Shown: positions 29,056 to 38,598, counted from the first letter of the stretch. The stretch is DNA of 64,000 nucleotides from Pseudomonas fluorescens (GCF_902497875.1 NZ_CABVHY010000003.1:186001-250000); one strand, 5' to 3'. Notes: a model not told the origin generated them from the sequence alone. Translations and numbers: made by a program.

Positions 29056-30123
29056 ATGCAGTTTATGTTTTCAGTGCTATCGCGCACCGGCTTGCTGACC
29101 GTGCCACTGTTATTGGCCGGATGCCTTACCGTCCCGGAAACACCCATAGTAGAGCCAGGCGCAGCAGCCTTCGAAACACCCGAGTATCAGGCGCAAAAAG
29201 GCTTGGCCGTGATCAAGGCCTCGACGCTTTACGCGCGTGGCGGCACCGGCCAGGGCGTCACCGTTGCCCTGATCGACTCAGGCTTGAACGCCAGCCTGCC
29301 AGCGTTTCAGGGGCGCCTGGCCGATCCTGGCTACGACTTTGTGCGCAATCTGCCCGGCACTATTGACCCCAAGGGACACGGCACACAAATGGCCGGCATC
29401 CTCGCCGCGAACAAGAATGATCAAGGGATGCACGGCATGGCCTTCAACGCCCAACTGATCCCCATGCGATTCGGTGACGACAAGGAACCCTTCTACTTCG
29501 ACAGCGAAATCGCCAAGTCCTGGCAGGCCGGATTCGACAAGGGTGCACGCATCCTTAGTAACTCCTGGGCCAACCCGATAGAAGCCAACACCAATGAAAC
29601 CGTGATCTATGAACGGTTGATGGGCGACTCCCTCGAAGTGGCCAAAAAACTGGTGGATCAAGGTGCGGTATTCGTTTTCTCCACCGGCAATGAAGTCAAG
29701 CGTGAACCCCTGGCCGAACCGGGACTGCCGGCTTTGGTGCCCGAACTGGAAAAGGGCTGGATCGCGGTCATGGCCCTGAAGAACGATGGCACCGCCATCA
29801 ACCTCAAATCCAACTACTGCGGCCTGGCGGCGCGCTGGTGCATCGCGGTGCCAGGCGGCGATGGCGGCGCAGGGCTGTTGACCACCGGCAACGACGGCAG
29901 CTATGTGCAAACCGCCGGCACCTCGCCAGCTGCCGCGATGGTCAGCGGCGCCCTTGCAGCCCTGCAAAGCCGTTACCCGAAACTCAGCCCGCAGCAAGTG
30001 CGCGAATTGTTGCTCAGCAGCGCCAACCGCACCGGCATCTACGCCAATAGCGAAGCTTACGGCAGAGGCTTGCTGGACCTCGAGGCCGCCTCGCGTCTCA
30101 CACCTGAACAGATGGTCGAATAA
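29056..30123 (+). CDS. Lipoprotein subtilisin-like serine peptidase (S8)
   Basis: 355 residues from the ATG at 29056, with AAGGA 7 nt upstream; an ATG at 29041 is less likely. A lipobox LLLAGC puts the lipidated Cys at 23. The S8 triad is Asp74 (ALIDSGLN), His108 (PKGHGTQMAG) and Ser290 (GTSPAA), with oxyanion Asn212 (STGNE). The arrangement resembles the protease part of lipoprotein autotransporters such as NalP and SphB1. However, the reading frame stops right after the protease domain (GRGLLDLEAA...) and no beta-barrel follows. Probably an envelope-anchored protease. Confidence 0.88.
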   Translation: MQFMFSVLSRTGLLTVPLLLAGCLTVPETPIVEPGAAAFETPEYQAQKGLAVIKASTLYARGGTGQGVTVALIDSGLNASLPAFQGRLADPGYDFVRNLPGTIDPKGHGTQMAGILAANKNDQGMHGMAFNAQLIPMRFGDDKEPFYFDSEIAKSWQAGFDKGARILSNSWANPIEANTNETVIYERLMGDSLEVAKKLVDQGAVFVFSTGNEVKREPLAEPGLPALVPELEKGWIAVMALKNDGTAINLKSNYCGLAARWCIAVPGGDGGAGLLTTGNDGSYVQTAGTSPAAAMVSGALAALQSRYPKLSPQQVRELLLSSANRTGIYANSEAYGRGLLDLEAASRLTPEQMVE

Positions 30124-30130
30124 TCCGGTG

Positions 30131-30152
30131 AGTTCCCACGCGAGCGTGGGAG
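30131..30152. repeat. Short palindrome after the peptidase gene
   Basis: TCCCACGC and GCGTGGGA pair across GA. This GTTCCCACGC...GCGTGGGAGC unit is a common extragenic hairpin in pseudomonads and could end both convergent transcripts. Confidence 0.55.
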
Positions 30153-30175
30153 CACACAAAATTGATTACCCCCTA

Positions 30176-30865
30176 TCAAGGCCGGATCTCGATGCAGGTG
30201 ATGTCATCGTCACCGCCAGGATCCTTGATCGCCCCCGCTTCCAGAGAGGCCAATTGTATGTCTATGGACAGATCCGCCCAAAACCCGTCACTGGCCAGCA
30301 GCCAGCGTGAACCGGGCTGGAGATCAAATCGGCTGACGCAAGGATCCAGTTCACGTCGCCCACTGAAACTACGTGTCAGTCTGTGACGACCAACATCACG
30401 AGCAATGACTTCATGAGCAAGGTCACCGCGCCAGTTCGGCTGGCAGTGAGGCGCCGTCAGCCATTCAATTGACCCCTCCTGCTCGCGCCGGCCAAAGCAG
30501 CAATCACCACCATGGATGACCGTGATAACGTCGGGTCCCAACACCACTATCAAATAACTGACGCACGCCACCTTGTATTGACTGACCAACGCATATCGAG
30601 CATCGGACAAAAGCTCCAGGAGCAGTGCCTCGGCTCCACCCGTTTTCAGCAGATCTTCGCTCAGCGCAGAGAAGCCGGTCTACATGTACCTGACCAGTGC
30701 ATAAGCCAGTTCGCCACTCTCGGCGGACGTGCTGCTGCCATCGGCAATCAGGTACAAATGGAAGTCGCCCTGACTGGCAAAGCCCGCATGATCGCGAATA
30801 TCGGCGGTGCGAGTTCCTTGAAAGCTCATCAGTCTATGGCTGGGCACCCGGCTAATTTCCTTCAC
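30176..30865 (-). pseudogene. PP2C-like protein phosphatase interrupted by in-frame TAG
   Basis: One frame of 229 codons is broken only by a TAG at 30680-30682 (codon 62); the sequence on both sides is in the same frame and reads as one PP2C domain. Visible motifs are the metal-binding IADGSS (N-terminal part), GGDCCFGRR (the GDSR-like strand), LLASDGFWADL and GGDDDITCIEI (the C-terminal metal Asp). Start candidates are GTG at 30865, overlapping the nucleotidyltransferase stop by 14 nt, or ATG at 30829. It is third in the wHTH-nucleotidyltransferase-phosphatase cassette. Either a recent nonsense mutation, a sequencing error, or readthrough. Confidence 0.7.
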
Positions 30866-31550
30866 TCATTTTGGCAAAACGGTGACGAAGTATTTGCTCG
30901 CGTTCCCCATCATTTCGCGTAGCACTTTGCAGGACGTAACCGAAATCCCGGTTTCGGAGCAAAGCTGTGAAATGCTCGGCCAGATACTGCTTCAGGGGCT
31001 CTGCAGCTTCACTGACTTCGGCGATCAGTTCTTCGCGGCCATCAACCAGGTTGACGATGTCTTCTATGTCTTTGCTATTGAGCACATCACCCCGGCCCCT
31101 ACCGGCGTAGGCTGCAAATTTTGTTGCCAGAAAGCAGGCTGGAGAAAACACCCTGATCTCCAGACCACTCGGCAAGGTATGCAACTGTGCCTGCTGAAAA
31201 CCTTCATCGAACCAGATATTGGAATAGCCGAGGATTGATTCATCTGACGGCATGAAATCCACTTTCAACTCGCCCAGACGCATCCTGCAGTTCACCTCAT
31301 CCAGAGGGCTTTCCATGAAGCCGCGCTGACGGAGTTGCTCCATCAGCCTGGGCCAGCCTGCATAGCCCGCGAGGTGAACCACCAGATCGACATCATCGGT
31401 AAAACGCAGATCTTCCAGCGTGACTTCGTCAGTCACCAACAACGCCGTAGTGCAACCGCCGACAAACGCCACCTGCTGTCTTAGCTCATCACCCAACGCC
31501 TGTGCGACAACGTCCAGCATCTCCAGCAGCTCTTGTTGTTTCTTACTCAT
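30852..31550 (-). CDS. AbiEii-like nucleotidyltransferase
   Basis: 232 residues. The nucleotidyltransferase signature is visible: AFVGGCTTALLV (Gly31-Gly32), then RFTDDVDLVV with the Asp53-x-Asp55 metal pair, and a third acidic residue in LKVDFMP (Asp98). The pattern suits the AbiEii/AbiGii toxin-like or related polymerase-beta-fold families. Its ATG lies inside the end of the wHTH gene (8-nt overlap, ATGAGTAA), as in bicistronic AbiEi-AbiEii modules. Family members transfer nucleotides to tRNA or other targets; the target here is unknown. Confidence 0.75.
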   Translation of the reverse strand: MSKKQQELLEMLDVVAQALGDELRQQVAFVGGCTTALLVTDEVTLEDLRFTDDVDLVVHLAGYAGWPRLMEQLRQRGFMESPLDEVNCRMRLGELKVDFMPSDESILGYSNIWFDEGFQQAQLHTLPSGLEIRVFSPACFLATKFAAYAGRGRGDVLNSKDIEDIVNLVDGREELIAEVSEAAEPLKQYLAEHFTALLRNRDFGYVLQSATRNDGEREQILRHRFAKMSEGN

Positions 31551-32265
31551 GAAGCATCCATTTTCTTAGCATTGAGTTCGCGACCTCAGCTTCTCGCGGG
31601 CTTCCGATGCGAACCGCATCGACCAACGCCAGATAGTGATACAGCAAATAATCCGACTTCACGGCCTGAGGCACTGTCTTGTAAATCGGGGTGATGGCCT
31701 GGCCTTTCTTCTTCCCCTGCGCCGAGGGCCAGACCGGGATCAGCTCACCCGCACTCATCAGCTTGCCCTCAAGAATGGGCGCAGCAAACGCAGTAGGAAT
31801 ACCTCTTACGATGGCGCCTGGCCTGGCAGGAAAGAAATACTTGAGCCCATGCGCCACCAGGTCCAGTAAACCTCTTCGGTTGACGCGCGGAAGGTTCTCT
31901 TCCAGGTAAGAAATCACCAGCCCCACCTCCCGGCAGCGTTTGAGGGAACTGGATATCTCGGTTTTACCCAACCCCAAGGCAGCAGCCAACCCTCGAACGG
32001 TATAACTTTCCGTATTAACCGGGAGTTCGTCATAGGGTTCATCGTCCCAACCTTGCCAGTCCAGCGCATCGGAAAGTTGAATGCCAACGATTTTCACTGT
32101 CCGCTCAACATCGATGTAACGTCCGGACTCCTCTCTGATCTCTTGAGCCTCTAGCTCATCCAGTCGACGAGAAACATTGAGGCGGATTTTCTTGCTCTCA
32201 TCCCCCAGTTCCTGCTCCTCCAGGCTGACGAGCTTGAAGAGAAGCAAAATATCTTGACCTTTCAT
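31543..32265 (-). CDS. Winged-helix protein partnered with the nucleotidyltransferase
   Basis: 240 residues from the ATG at 32265 (GGTGAGGG just upstream); an ATG at 32280 lacks a ribosome site. A coiled, charged N-terminus is followed by a winged HTH at about 88-125 (YTVRGLAAALGLGKTEISSSLKRCREVGLVI). A second conserved part follows, ending RKWMLHE. Position and coupling suggest it is the antitoxin/autorepressor of the cassette, like AbiEi. A nested palindrome lies 19-42 bp upstream of the start. I do not recognise a named family for the C-terminal half. Confidence 0.7.
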   Translation of the reverse strand: MKGQDILLLFKLVSLEEQELGDESKKIRLNVSRRLDELEAQEIREESGRYIDVERTVKIVGIQLSDALDWQGWDDEPYDELPVNTESYTVRGLAAALGLGKTEISSSLKRCREVGLVISYLEENLPRVNRRGLLDLVAHGLKYFFPARPGAIVRGIPTAFAAPILEGKLMSAGELIPVWPSAQGKKKGQAITPIYKTVPQAVKSDYLLYHYLALVDAVRIGSPREAEVANSMLRKWMLHE

Positions 32266-32283
32266 AAAGCCCTCACCCATCTT

Positions 32284-32338
32284 GTCCGCAGTCCGCGGAC
32301 TGAGGACACTGTAGAGTAGAAGTAGGTTTACCTGTCAA
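32284..32338 (-). promoter_or_regulatory. Promoter with nested palindromic operator for the wHTH cassette
   Basis: On the minus strand a perfect -35 TTGACA (32338-32333) is followed after 17 nt by TCTACA. Right downstream is the perfect 12-bp palindrome AGTCCGCGGACT (32290-32301). It is nested in a wider one: GTCC at 32284-32287 and GGAC at 32304-32307 are symmetric around the same centre. The placement fits autorepression at or just after the transcription start. Confidence 0.6.
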
Positions 32339-32482
32339 CCGGAAAAACAAGTAGGACGTTTGGATCAGTCTTCGCCTCAGTCTTTAGCTGCTTAGCCACA
32401 ACCCATTGAGGCCTCGCAACACCTTGCACGGCTACGCGAAACACCCCTATAGTTCGCGCCGTCGCTGCAAAATCAGCGAACA

Positions 32483-32664
32483 GGTTTGGTCACCTGAAAA
32501 CAGCACACATAAGTGCCATCACTTGCTCTGCGAGCTTCTATGCCTTCGCGGCGCATTGCTATGGCGGCTGTGTGTGGGACGCCTTCGGGCGTACCGGATT
32601 GCTGTTTCCGGTTGACCAACCTGCACACAGTCCGCCACCCATTGTTTGGTCACGATGATGGCGG
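32483..32664 (+). ncRNA. Highly structured leader element upstream of a small gene
   Basis: Several nested inverted repeats are visible. GGTTTGGTCACC (32483-32494) pairs with GGTTGACCAACC (32610-32621). AAACAGCA (32498-32505) pairs with TGCTGTTT (32600-32607). CACACA pairs with TGTGTG inside that. ACGCC-TTCG-GGCGT (32579-32592) is a stable tetraloop hairpin. A last repeat, CCGCCA (32632-32637) with TGGCGG (32659-32664), sits 28 nt before the ATG. I recall similar leaders before small unknown genes in other pseudomonads, but cannot name an Rfam family. Cis-regulatory RNA or a mobile repeat are both possible. Confidence 0.5.
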
Positions 32665-32692
32665 TTACTTAACAGCAAACCGAGTAACCAAC

Positions 32693-32989
32693 ATGCAAAC
32701 TATGAATCCGTTTGTAGAACGCTACCGCCCCCTCAAAACCAGCATCACTGACACGTCCGTGCTCGCCATCGACACAGAGGCCTGCCCTCAAGCCATCCTC
32801 GACGCCGCCCATCAACGTATCCGCGCCTCCAGCGACTTGCTCGAAACCCTGTATTGCCTGTGCTTCAACCAGGCAGACATTAAAGACATCCCCCACATCA
32901 CTAATGCCCTCTACCTGCTGACACAGGACGGCTGCGACCTTCTCGAAGTCGCGCAGCAACGCATGTTGAATTGGAAAGCACCCAGCTGA
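32693..32989 (+). CDS. Small hypothetical protein behind a structured leader (98 aa)
   Basis: The start ATG at 32693 (or 32702) is preferred; the frame stays open 60 codons further upstream through the structured leader, but that part reads as RNA structure rather than protein. The product is mostly helical, without signal peptide or membrane segment, with a central Cys-containing helix (LLETLYCLCFNQADI). No family is recognised. It lies between the phosphatase/nucleotidyltransferase cassette and the AntF-Fic pair. Confidence 0.6.
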   Translation: MQTMNPFVERYRPLKTSITDTSVLAIDTEACPQAILDAAHQRIRASSDLLETLYCLCFNQADIKDIPHITNALYLLTQDGCDLLEVAQQRMLNWKAPS

Positions 32990-33018
32990 CACACCGCACT
33001 AACAGGCACGCCATGCCT

Positions 33019-33046
33019 CTTGTGGGAGCTGGCTTGCCTGCGAAAA
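33019..33046 (+). repeat. Single REP-like element
   Basis: TTGTGGGAGCTGGCTTGCCT followed by GCGAA is the start of the CTTGCC-type REP family seen again at 50990-51076. No inverted partner is found nearby. Confidence 0.65.
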
Positions 33047-33172
33047 AACTATGGCCCAGTGATTTTCCCTGACCCTCACGCAAAAGCCCGGAAACCTGGG
33101 AGCACCAAAAAGCCAACGGCCGGCCCCGATCCCTTGAACTACAATTGGGTCTTGCAGCGTGAGGCAAACGTG

Positions 33173-33343
33173 ATGAACAAACTGACGTTTGAGCAAAAGC
33201 AGGACCATTACGACAGCGTCCGCCGGTCAAACTACCTGGCGAGCCTGCGCCTGGAAGGCTTCGACACAACACGTGCCGACACCGACAAACCGCTCCCCAG
33301 CCGGGAAGCGGTACTGCGTAAATACCTCAAGAGCCCAAGCTGA
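33173..33343 (+). CDS. AntF/YhfG-type Fic antitoxin
   Basis: 56 residues from the ATG at 33173 (GAGG upstream); the longer upstream frame is not needed. It carries SLRLEG at 24-29, which fits the (S/T)xxxE(G/N) inhibitory motif by which class I Fic antitoxins place a Glu in the ATP pocket. The fic ATG overlaps its stop (TGATG). P. fluorescens 2P24 AntF, partner of Fic-1, is the closest described system I recall. TACAAT at 33140 could be its -10. Confidence 0.88.
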   Translation: MNKLTFEQKQDHYDSVRRSNYLASLRLEGFDTTRADTDKPLPSREAVLRKYLKSPS

Positions 33344-33939
33344 TGCCCGGTCAATATGGGGGCAACCTGGATCCTTATTGCTATCCGGATAGCGGAGTGC
33401 TGCGCAACCTGCTCAATATTCATGACGAGCCCCTCCTTCAGCAGGCCGAACGAGAGTTCTCTGAAATTGCCGCCAGCACACTTCGTCTACACCCTGCGCC
33501 CTACGATCTGGGCTTCTTCCAGGTCGTTCATAAAACCCTGTTTTCGGACGTCTACGAATGGGCCGGCGAACTAAGGACAATCAATATCCAGAAGGATGAA
33601 ACCCTGTTCTGCACCGCTGAACGAATCGTCCCCGAGGCCGAGAAAATATTTCGCGCCATGGAAAAAGCCTCCTGGTTCGCGGGCGCATCCAAATCCGATC
33701 TGGTGATCAAGGTTGCCGAGGCATATGGCGATCTCAACGTCATTCACCCGTTCCGTGATGGCAACGGTCGAGCCCAACGCATCCTGTTCGAACACATCAT
33801 CATCAATGCCGGTTTTACCGTTGATTGGTGGCTGGTCGATGTTGCCGATTGGGTACCGGCCAACGTCGACGCCGTAGCCTGCGACTACCGAGGGCTGGAG
33901 ACCCTATTCAAACGCTGTATCGGAAAAATCCCGCGCTAG
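33343..33939 (+). CDS. Fic-domain AMP transferase toxin
   Basis: 198 residues. The catalytic motif is complete: HPFRDGNGRAQR with His135. The Fic-fold YEWAGELRTI (71-80), the usual flap region, is present. Such enzymes AMPylate proteins; Fic-1 of P. fluorescens is reported to modify GyrB and cause filamentation, and release from the small antitoxin is required. Here the antitoxin gene is directly upstream and overlapping. An intact active site with an intact inhibitory motif indicates a functional class I module. Confidence 0.93.
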   Translation: MPGQYGGNLDPYCYPDSGVLRNLLNIHDEPLLQQAEREFSEIAASTLRLHPAPYDLGFFQVVHKTLFSDVYEWAGELRTINIQKDETLFCTAERIVPEAEKIFRAMEKASWFAGASKSDLVIKVAEAYGDLNVIHPFRDGNGRAQRILFEHIIINAGFTVDWWLVDVADWVPANVDAVACDYRGLETLFKRCIGKIPR

Positions 33940-33999
33940 ATGCTGACGGTTTGGCTTTACACTCGCCGCCAGCCCGCAACCCCAACCGGATTGTTAACC

Positions 34000-34353
34000 A
34001 TGAAACTCGCCATCGGCTTCCCCGACGATCAAGCGATGCGACGCCTCATGCAGCTGCTGCACGAAGAGCTCGGCCTGCCTGAACGCAAAACCATCAGCCT
34101 GCAAACCTCGATCAACTTCGACCTCGGCTGCGACGGCGCCGACGCAGAGCAACTGATGGAAGCACTGACCGAGCACTTCACCCTCGACCTCATCGACTAC
34201 GACGCCTATTGCTACTTCCAGCCGAAAGGCTACGACCCGTTCCTCAAACGCAGGGCCAAGGGCCGCGGCGACAAACTCCCGCTGACCATCGGCATGCTGT
34301 ATGGCGCTATCAAGGCGCAGCGCTGGGAGACTCAGGAGCTGGAAGGGCTCTAG
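34000..34353 (+). CDS. DUF1493-like protein
   Basis: 117 residues from the ATG at 34000. The pattern KTISLQTSINFDLGCDGADAEQLM, then a central Asp-rich helix and the C-terminal LTIGMLYGAIKAQRW, matches what I recall of DUF1493, a small acyl-carrier-protein-like family of enterobacteria and pseudomonads. No Ser of the DSL type is seen, so carrier function is not implied. It follows fic by 60 bp on the same strand; no functional link is evident. Confidence 0.7.
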   Translation: MKLAIGFPDDQAMRRLMQLLHEELGLPERKTISLQTSINFDLGCDGADAEQLMEALTEHFTLDLIDYDAYCYFQPKGYDPFLKRRAKGRGDKLPLTIGMLYGAIKAQRWETQELEGL

Positions 34354-34412
34354 TTTCCAAGCCATCGCGATCAGGAATAAAGCGTGGGAAGTCTGGCTCA
34401 GCATTCAACAAG

Positions 34413-34447
34413 CAAAAAAAAACCGCCTCTGAAAGGGCGGTTTTTTT
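34413..34447. terminator. Bidirectional terminator
   Basis: A 7-bp stem AACCGCC (34421-34427) pairs with GGCGGTT, with A-runs on the left and TTTTTTT on the right. It lies 26 bp beyond the pckA stop and serves both that gene and the DUF1493-like gene. Confidence 0.9.
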
Positions 34448-34472
34448 GTTACCTCAAACCACTAGCCGATAA

Positions 34473-36077
<1,605 letters not shown>

Positions 36078-36196
36078 CTACTACCGCGAAAAAAGTGGGC
36101 CGGATTATGCCAGAAATGACCAAAAATAGTAGGGCCCTCCCGTCAGACCGGCGTTATTCCGGCGTTCAACAGGTGATTTACCTGTGCTGAATCGTT

Positions 36197-37099
36197 TTAG
36201 TGACGAGTATCTGACGGTGTGTCGACACCCGCTCCCGCGAACAATTGAGCGATATCGGCGGCGTCAAACAGGTAGCGTTGGTTGCAGAACTGGCAATCGA
36301 TCTCGACGCTACCGCCATTTTCGATGACCAGTTGTTGCGCGTCTTCCTGCCCCAGACTGACCAGCGCGTTACCCGAACGATCCCGCGAGCAGCTGCAGCG
36401 AAAGCGCAGAGTCTGCACATCGAACAGGCGTACCGCTTCGTCATGGTAGAGGCGGTGCAACACGGTTTCGTTATCCAGGCTGAGCAGTTCATCGGCGGTC
36501 AGGGTGCCGGCCAGGGTGGTGATGTGCTGCCAGCTGGCGGCGCGTTCTTCGTCGTCCTTGATGCGATCGGCCGGCAGTTGCTGCAGCAGCAGGCCACGGG
36601 CGCGACGGCCATCGGCATTGAGCCAGAAGCGCGTGCCGACTTGCTGGGACATGACGAAATAATTGGTGAAGCATTCCGACAGGTCGGCGCCGTCGAGGTC
36701 GACGATGCCCTGGTAACGCTGGCCATGGGTGGGATCGACGGTCAGCGCCAGCACACCTTGCGGCATCAGATCGGCAAGGGTGGCGTCAGGGGCGATCTGC
36801 TCGGCGTGATAACGGGCCAGGCCACGGATTTCGCGTTCGCTGGAGCACTCGATCATCAGCAAGGGTACCGGGCCTTCGGAGCGGGCCTGGAGAATCAGCA
36901 AGCCATCGAACTTCAAAGTGCCAACCAGCAGCGACGCAGCCGCCATCAGCTCGCCGAGCAGTTGGGCGACCGGTTCCGGATAGGGGTGTTTGGCGAGTAC
37001 TTCGGCGTAGCTACGCTCCAACGCAACCAGCTCGCCGCGGGCGTCGCTGTCATCGAAGATGAAGCGTTGGGTGTAGTCGGTATCCGGTAGATCGGTCAT
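36197..37099 (-). CDS. hslO: Hsp33 redox-regulated chaperone
   Basis: 300 residues. Hsp33 is a holdase switched on when its zinc-binding cysteines are oxidised and the protein unfolds. The C-terminal zinc site is intact: FRCSCSRD and, about 30 residues later, DCQFCNQRY (CxC...CxxC). A short inverted repeat ACAGGT/ACCTGT lies just beyond the stop (36170-36186). Confidence 0.96.
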   Translation of the reverse strand: MTDLPDTDYTQRFIFDDSDARGELVALERSYAEVLAKHPYPEPVAQLLGELMAAASLLVGTLKFDGLLILQARSEGPVPLLMIECSSEREIRGLARYHAEQIAPDATLADLMPQGVLALTVDPTHGQRYQGIVDLDGADLSECFTNYFVMSQQVGTRFWLNADGRRARGLLLQQLPADRIKDDEERAASWQHITTLAGTLTADELLSLDNETVLHRLYHDEAVRLFDVQTLRFRCSCSRDRSGNALVSLGQEDAQQLVIENGGSVEIDCQFCNQRYLFDAADIAQLFAGAGVDTPSDTRH

Positions 37100-37279
37100 A
37101 GGTCTGGGTATCTGAAGTGATGACTAGAGGGTTACAGGGCGACGAAAAGCGTTTTGACACCGATCGGTGCGTGATTCTCGGCCATGGGAGGCATTTTATG
37201 AACAATCGGGGATTGTTCCAAGCCAGGCAGCTCTTGGCGGGTTGGCTCCGGGTAATTTACTCCCTCAAGCGGGACAGCC

Positions 37280-37687
37280 CTACTCCCCATCATGTCCACC
37301 ATGGAACTTGAATAGATCGCGCCGTTGTTTCTTGGTCGGCTTGCCGTCGGTACTGACCCCCAGGGAACCGGCCTTGCGCATTGCCGCAGCGTTTTCGCGC
37401 TTGGCGATGCTGGCTTCGGTTTCGGCGTACAGTGCCTGGGCTTCCGGCGCGCCACGGCGCACCACGGACAACCCCAGGACCACTATAGTGCGCTCGTCGT
37501 AACCGGCGCGGATCTGAAATTCATCGCCGATTCTCGGTTCTTTGCCTGGCTTGCAACGATCGCCCCGGCAATGCACTTTACCGCTTTCAATCGCCGCTTT
37601 GGCCAGCGCGCGGGTTTTATAAAAGCGCGCAGCCCACAACCACTTATCCAGACGAACCTTGTCGTCCTCTTCGGTTTTTTGTGCCAT
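37280..37687 (-). CDS. hslR: Ribosome-associated heat-shock protein Hsp15
   Basis: 135 residues from the ATG at 37687, where GAGGAA gives the ribosome site. An S4 RNA-binding domain lies near the N-terminus (VRLDKWLWAARFYKTRALAKAAI), with a basic C-terminal tail (GKPTKKQRRDLFKFHGG). Hsp15 binds free 50S subunits carrying nascent chains and aids their recycling after heat shock. It is upstream of hslO with a 180-bp gap and divergent from rimA. Confidence 0.93.
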   Translation of the reverse strand: MAQKTEEDDKVRLDKWLWAARFYKTRALAKAAIESGKVHCRGDRCKPGKEPRIGDEFQIRAGYDERTIVVLGLSVVRRGAPEAQALYAETEASIAKRENAAAMRKAGSLGVSTDGKPTKKQRRDLFKFHGGHDGE

Positions 37688-37806
37688 GGAATTTCCTCGT
37701 TCGGTGGATGCTCGGAACTGTACTACTGTTTCTGTCGGGCCCATCAATCCATGTGGGCGGATAGAATGCCCGGCTTATGCCTGTAGTCTTGGCGCGGAGT
37801 TCACGA

Positions 37807-38598
37807 GTGACCATTTTCCCGACATCTTTAACCTCAACCTCAACCTCGCCCAGCGACCACTGCCAGGGATGCCAGCAGGACAACCCGCTGGGTTTCGACT
37901 TTACCTTTGCTTACCAACCCATCGTCGATTTGCGCGATCAGTCCATTTTCGCTCATGAGGCGCTGGTCCGGGGTACGGCAGGTGAAGGCGCGCTGTCGGT
38001 ACTCGAGCAGATCACCGAAGAAAACCGTTACCGTTTCGATCAGCTTTGCCGCATCCGGGCCATTGAAGGCGCAGCGTCTTTAGGCATGCAGAGTCACCTC
38101 TCCATCAACTTCATGCCCAATGCGGTTTACCGCCCGGAGCTGTGTATTCGCAGCACCCTGGAGGCGGCCAGAAAACACGATTTCCCTCTCGACAAGCTGA
38201 TTTTCGAGACACTGGAAAGCCAGCACGTAGATAACTATCGCCATTTGACCAATATTCTGCGTGAATACCGCGAATTCGGCTTCAAGACGGCCATCGATGA
38301 TTTTGGTTCGGGCTATTCCGGGCTGAATTTACTCGCAGATTTCCAACCGGACCTGATCAAACTCGACATGGCGCTGATCCGCGATGTCGACCGTGACCGT
38401 GTCCGTCAGGCCATCGTGCGGGGGATTGTCGCCATGTGTGCGGAACTGGACGTTACAGTCATTGCCGAAGGCATCGAAAGTGCTGGTGAACGGGACTTTC
38501 TGGACGACTGTGGAATATTTCTGATGCAGGGTTACTGGTTCGCCAAACCCGCATTCAAAGCGCTGGCCCCGGTTGCTCCCGAGGCTTGGATACGTTAA
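37807..38598 (+). CDS. rimA: EAL-domain c-di-GMP phosphodiesterase
   Basis: 263 residues from the GTG at 37807 (GGAG 8 nt upstream); an ATG at 37777 without a ribosome site is also in frame. It is a stand-alone cytoplasmic EAL domain. Catalytic and metal motifs are intact: AHEALVRG, SINFMPN, FETLES, IDDFGSGYSG, LIKLD, AEGIES and MQGYWFAKP. A CQGC pair precedes the domain. First gene of rimA-rimB-rimK. In P. fluorescens SBW25, RimA is reported to act with c-di-GMP on RimK activity. TAGAAT at 37762 is a likely -10. Confidence 0.88.
   Translation: MTIFPTSLTSTSTSPSDHCQGCQQDNPLGFDFTFAYQPIVDLRDQSIFAHEALVRGTAGEGALSVLEQITEENRYRFDQLCRIRAIEGAASLGMQSHLSINFMPNAVYRPELCIRSTLEAARKHDFPLDKLIFETLESQHVDNYRHLTNILREYREFGFKTAIDDFGSGYSGLNLLADFQPDLIKLDMALIRDVDRDRVRQAIVRGIVAMCAELDVTVIAEGIESAGERDFLDDCGIFLMQGYWFAKPAFKALAPVAPEAWIR

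Noticed and set aside
30176..30610. C-terminal PP2C half as a separate 144-residue gene
   Set aside because: It would need a TTG start inside the PP2C fold; the in-frame continuity across the TAG favours one interrupted gene.
32513..32692. N-terminal 60-codon extension of the small gene at 32693
   Set aside because: It is in frame, but the stretch is made of nested inverted repeats and reads as RNA structure; an ATG at 32693 is sufficient. It is kept open as a test in the leader finding.
36170..36186. ACAGGT-n5-ACCTGT hairpin as a terminator for hslO
   Set aside because: The stem is only 6 bp and no T-run follows on either strand; it is only mentioned with hslO.
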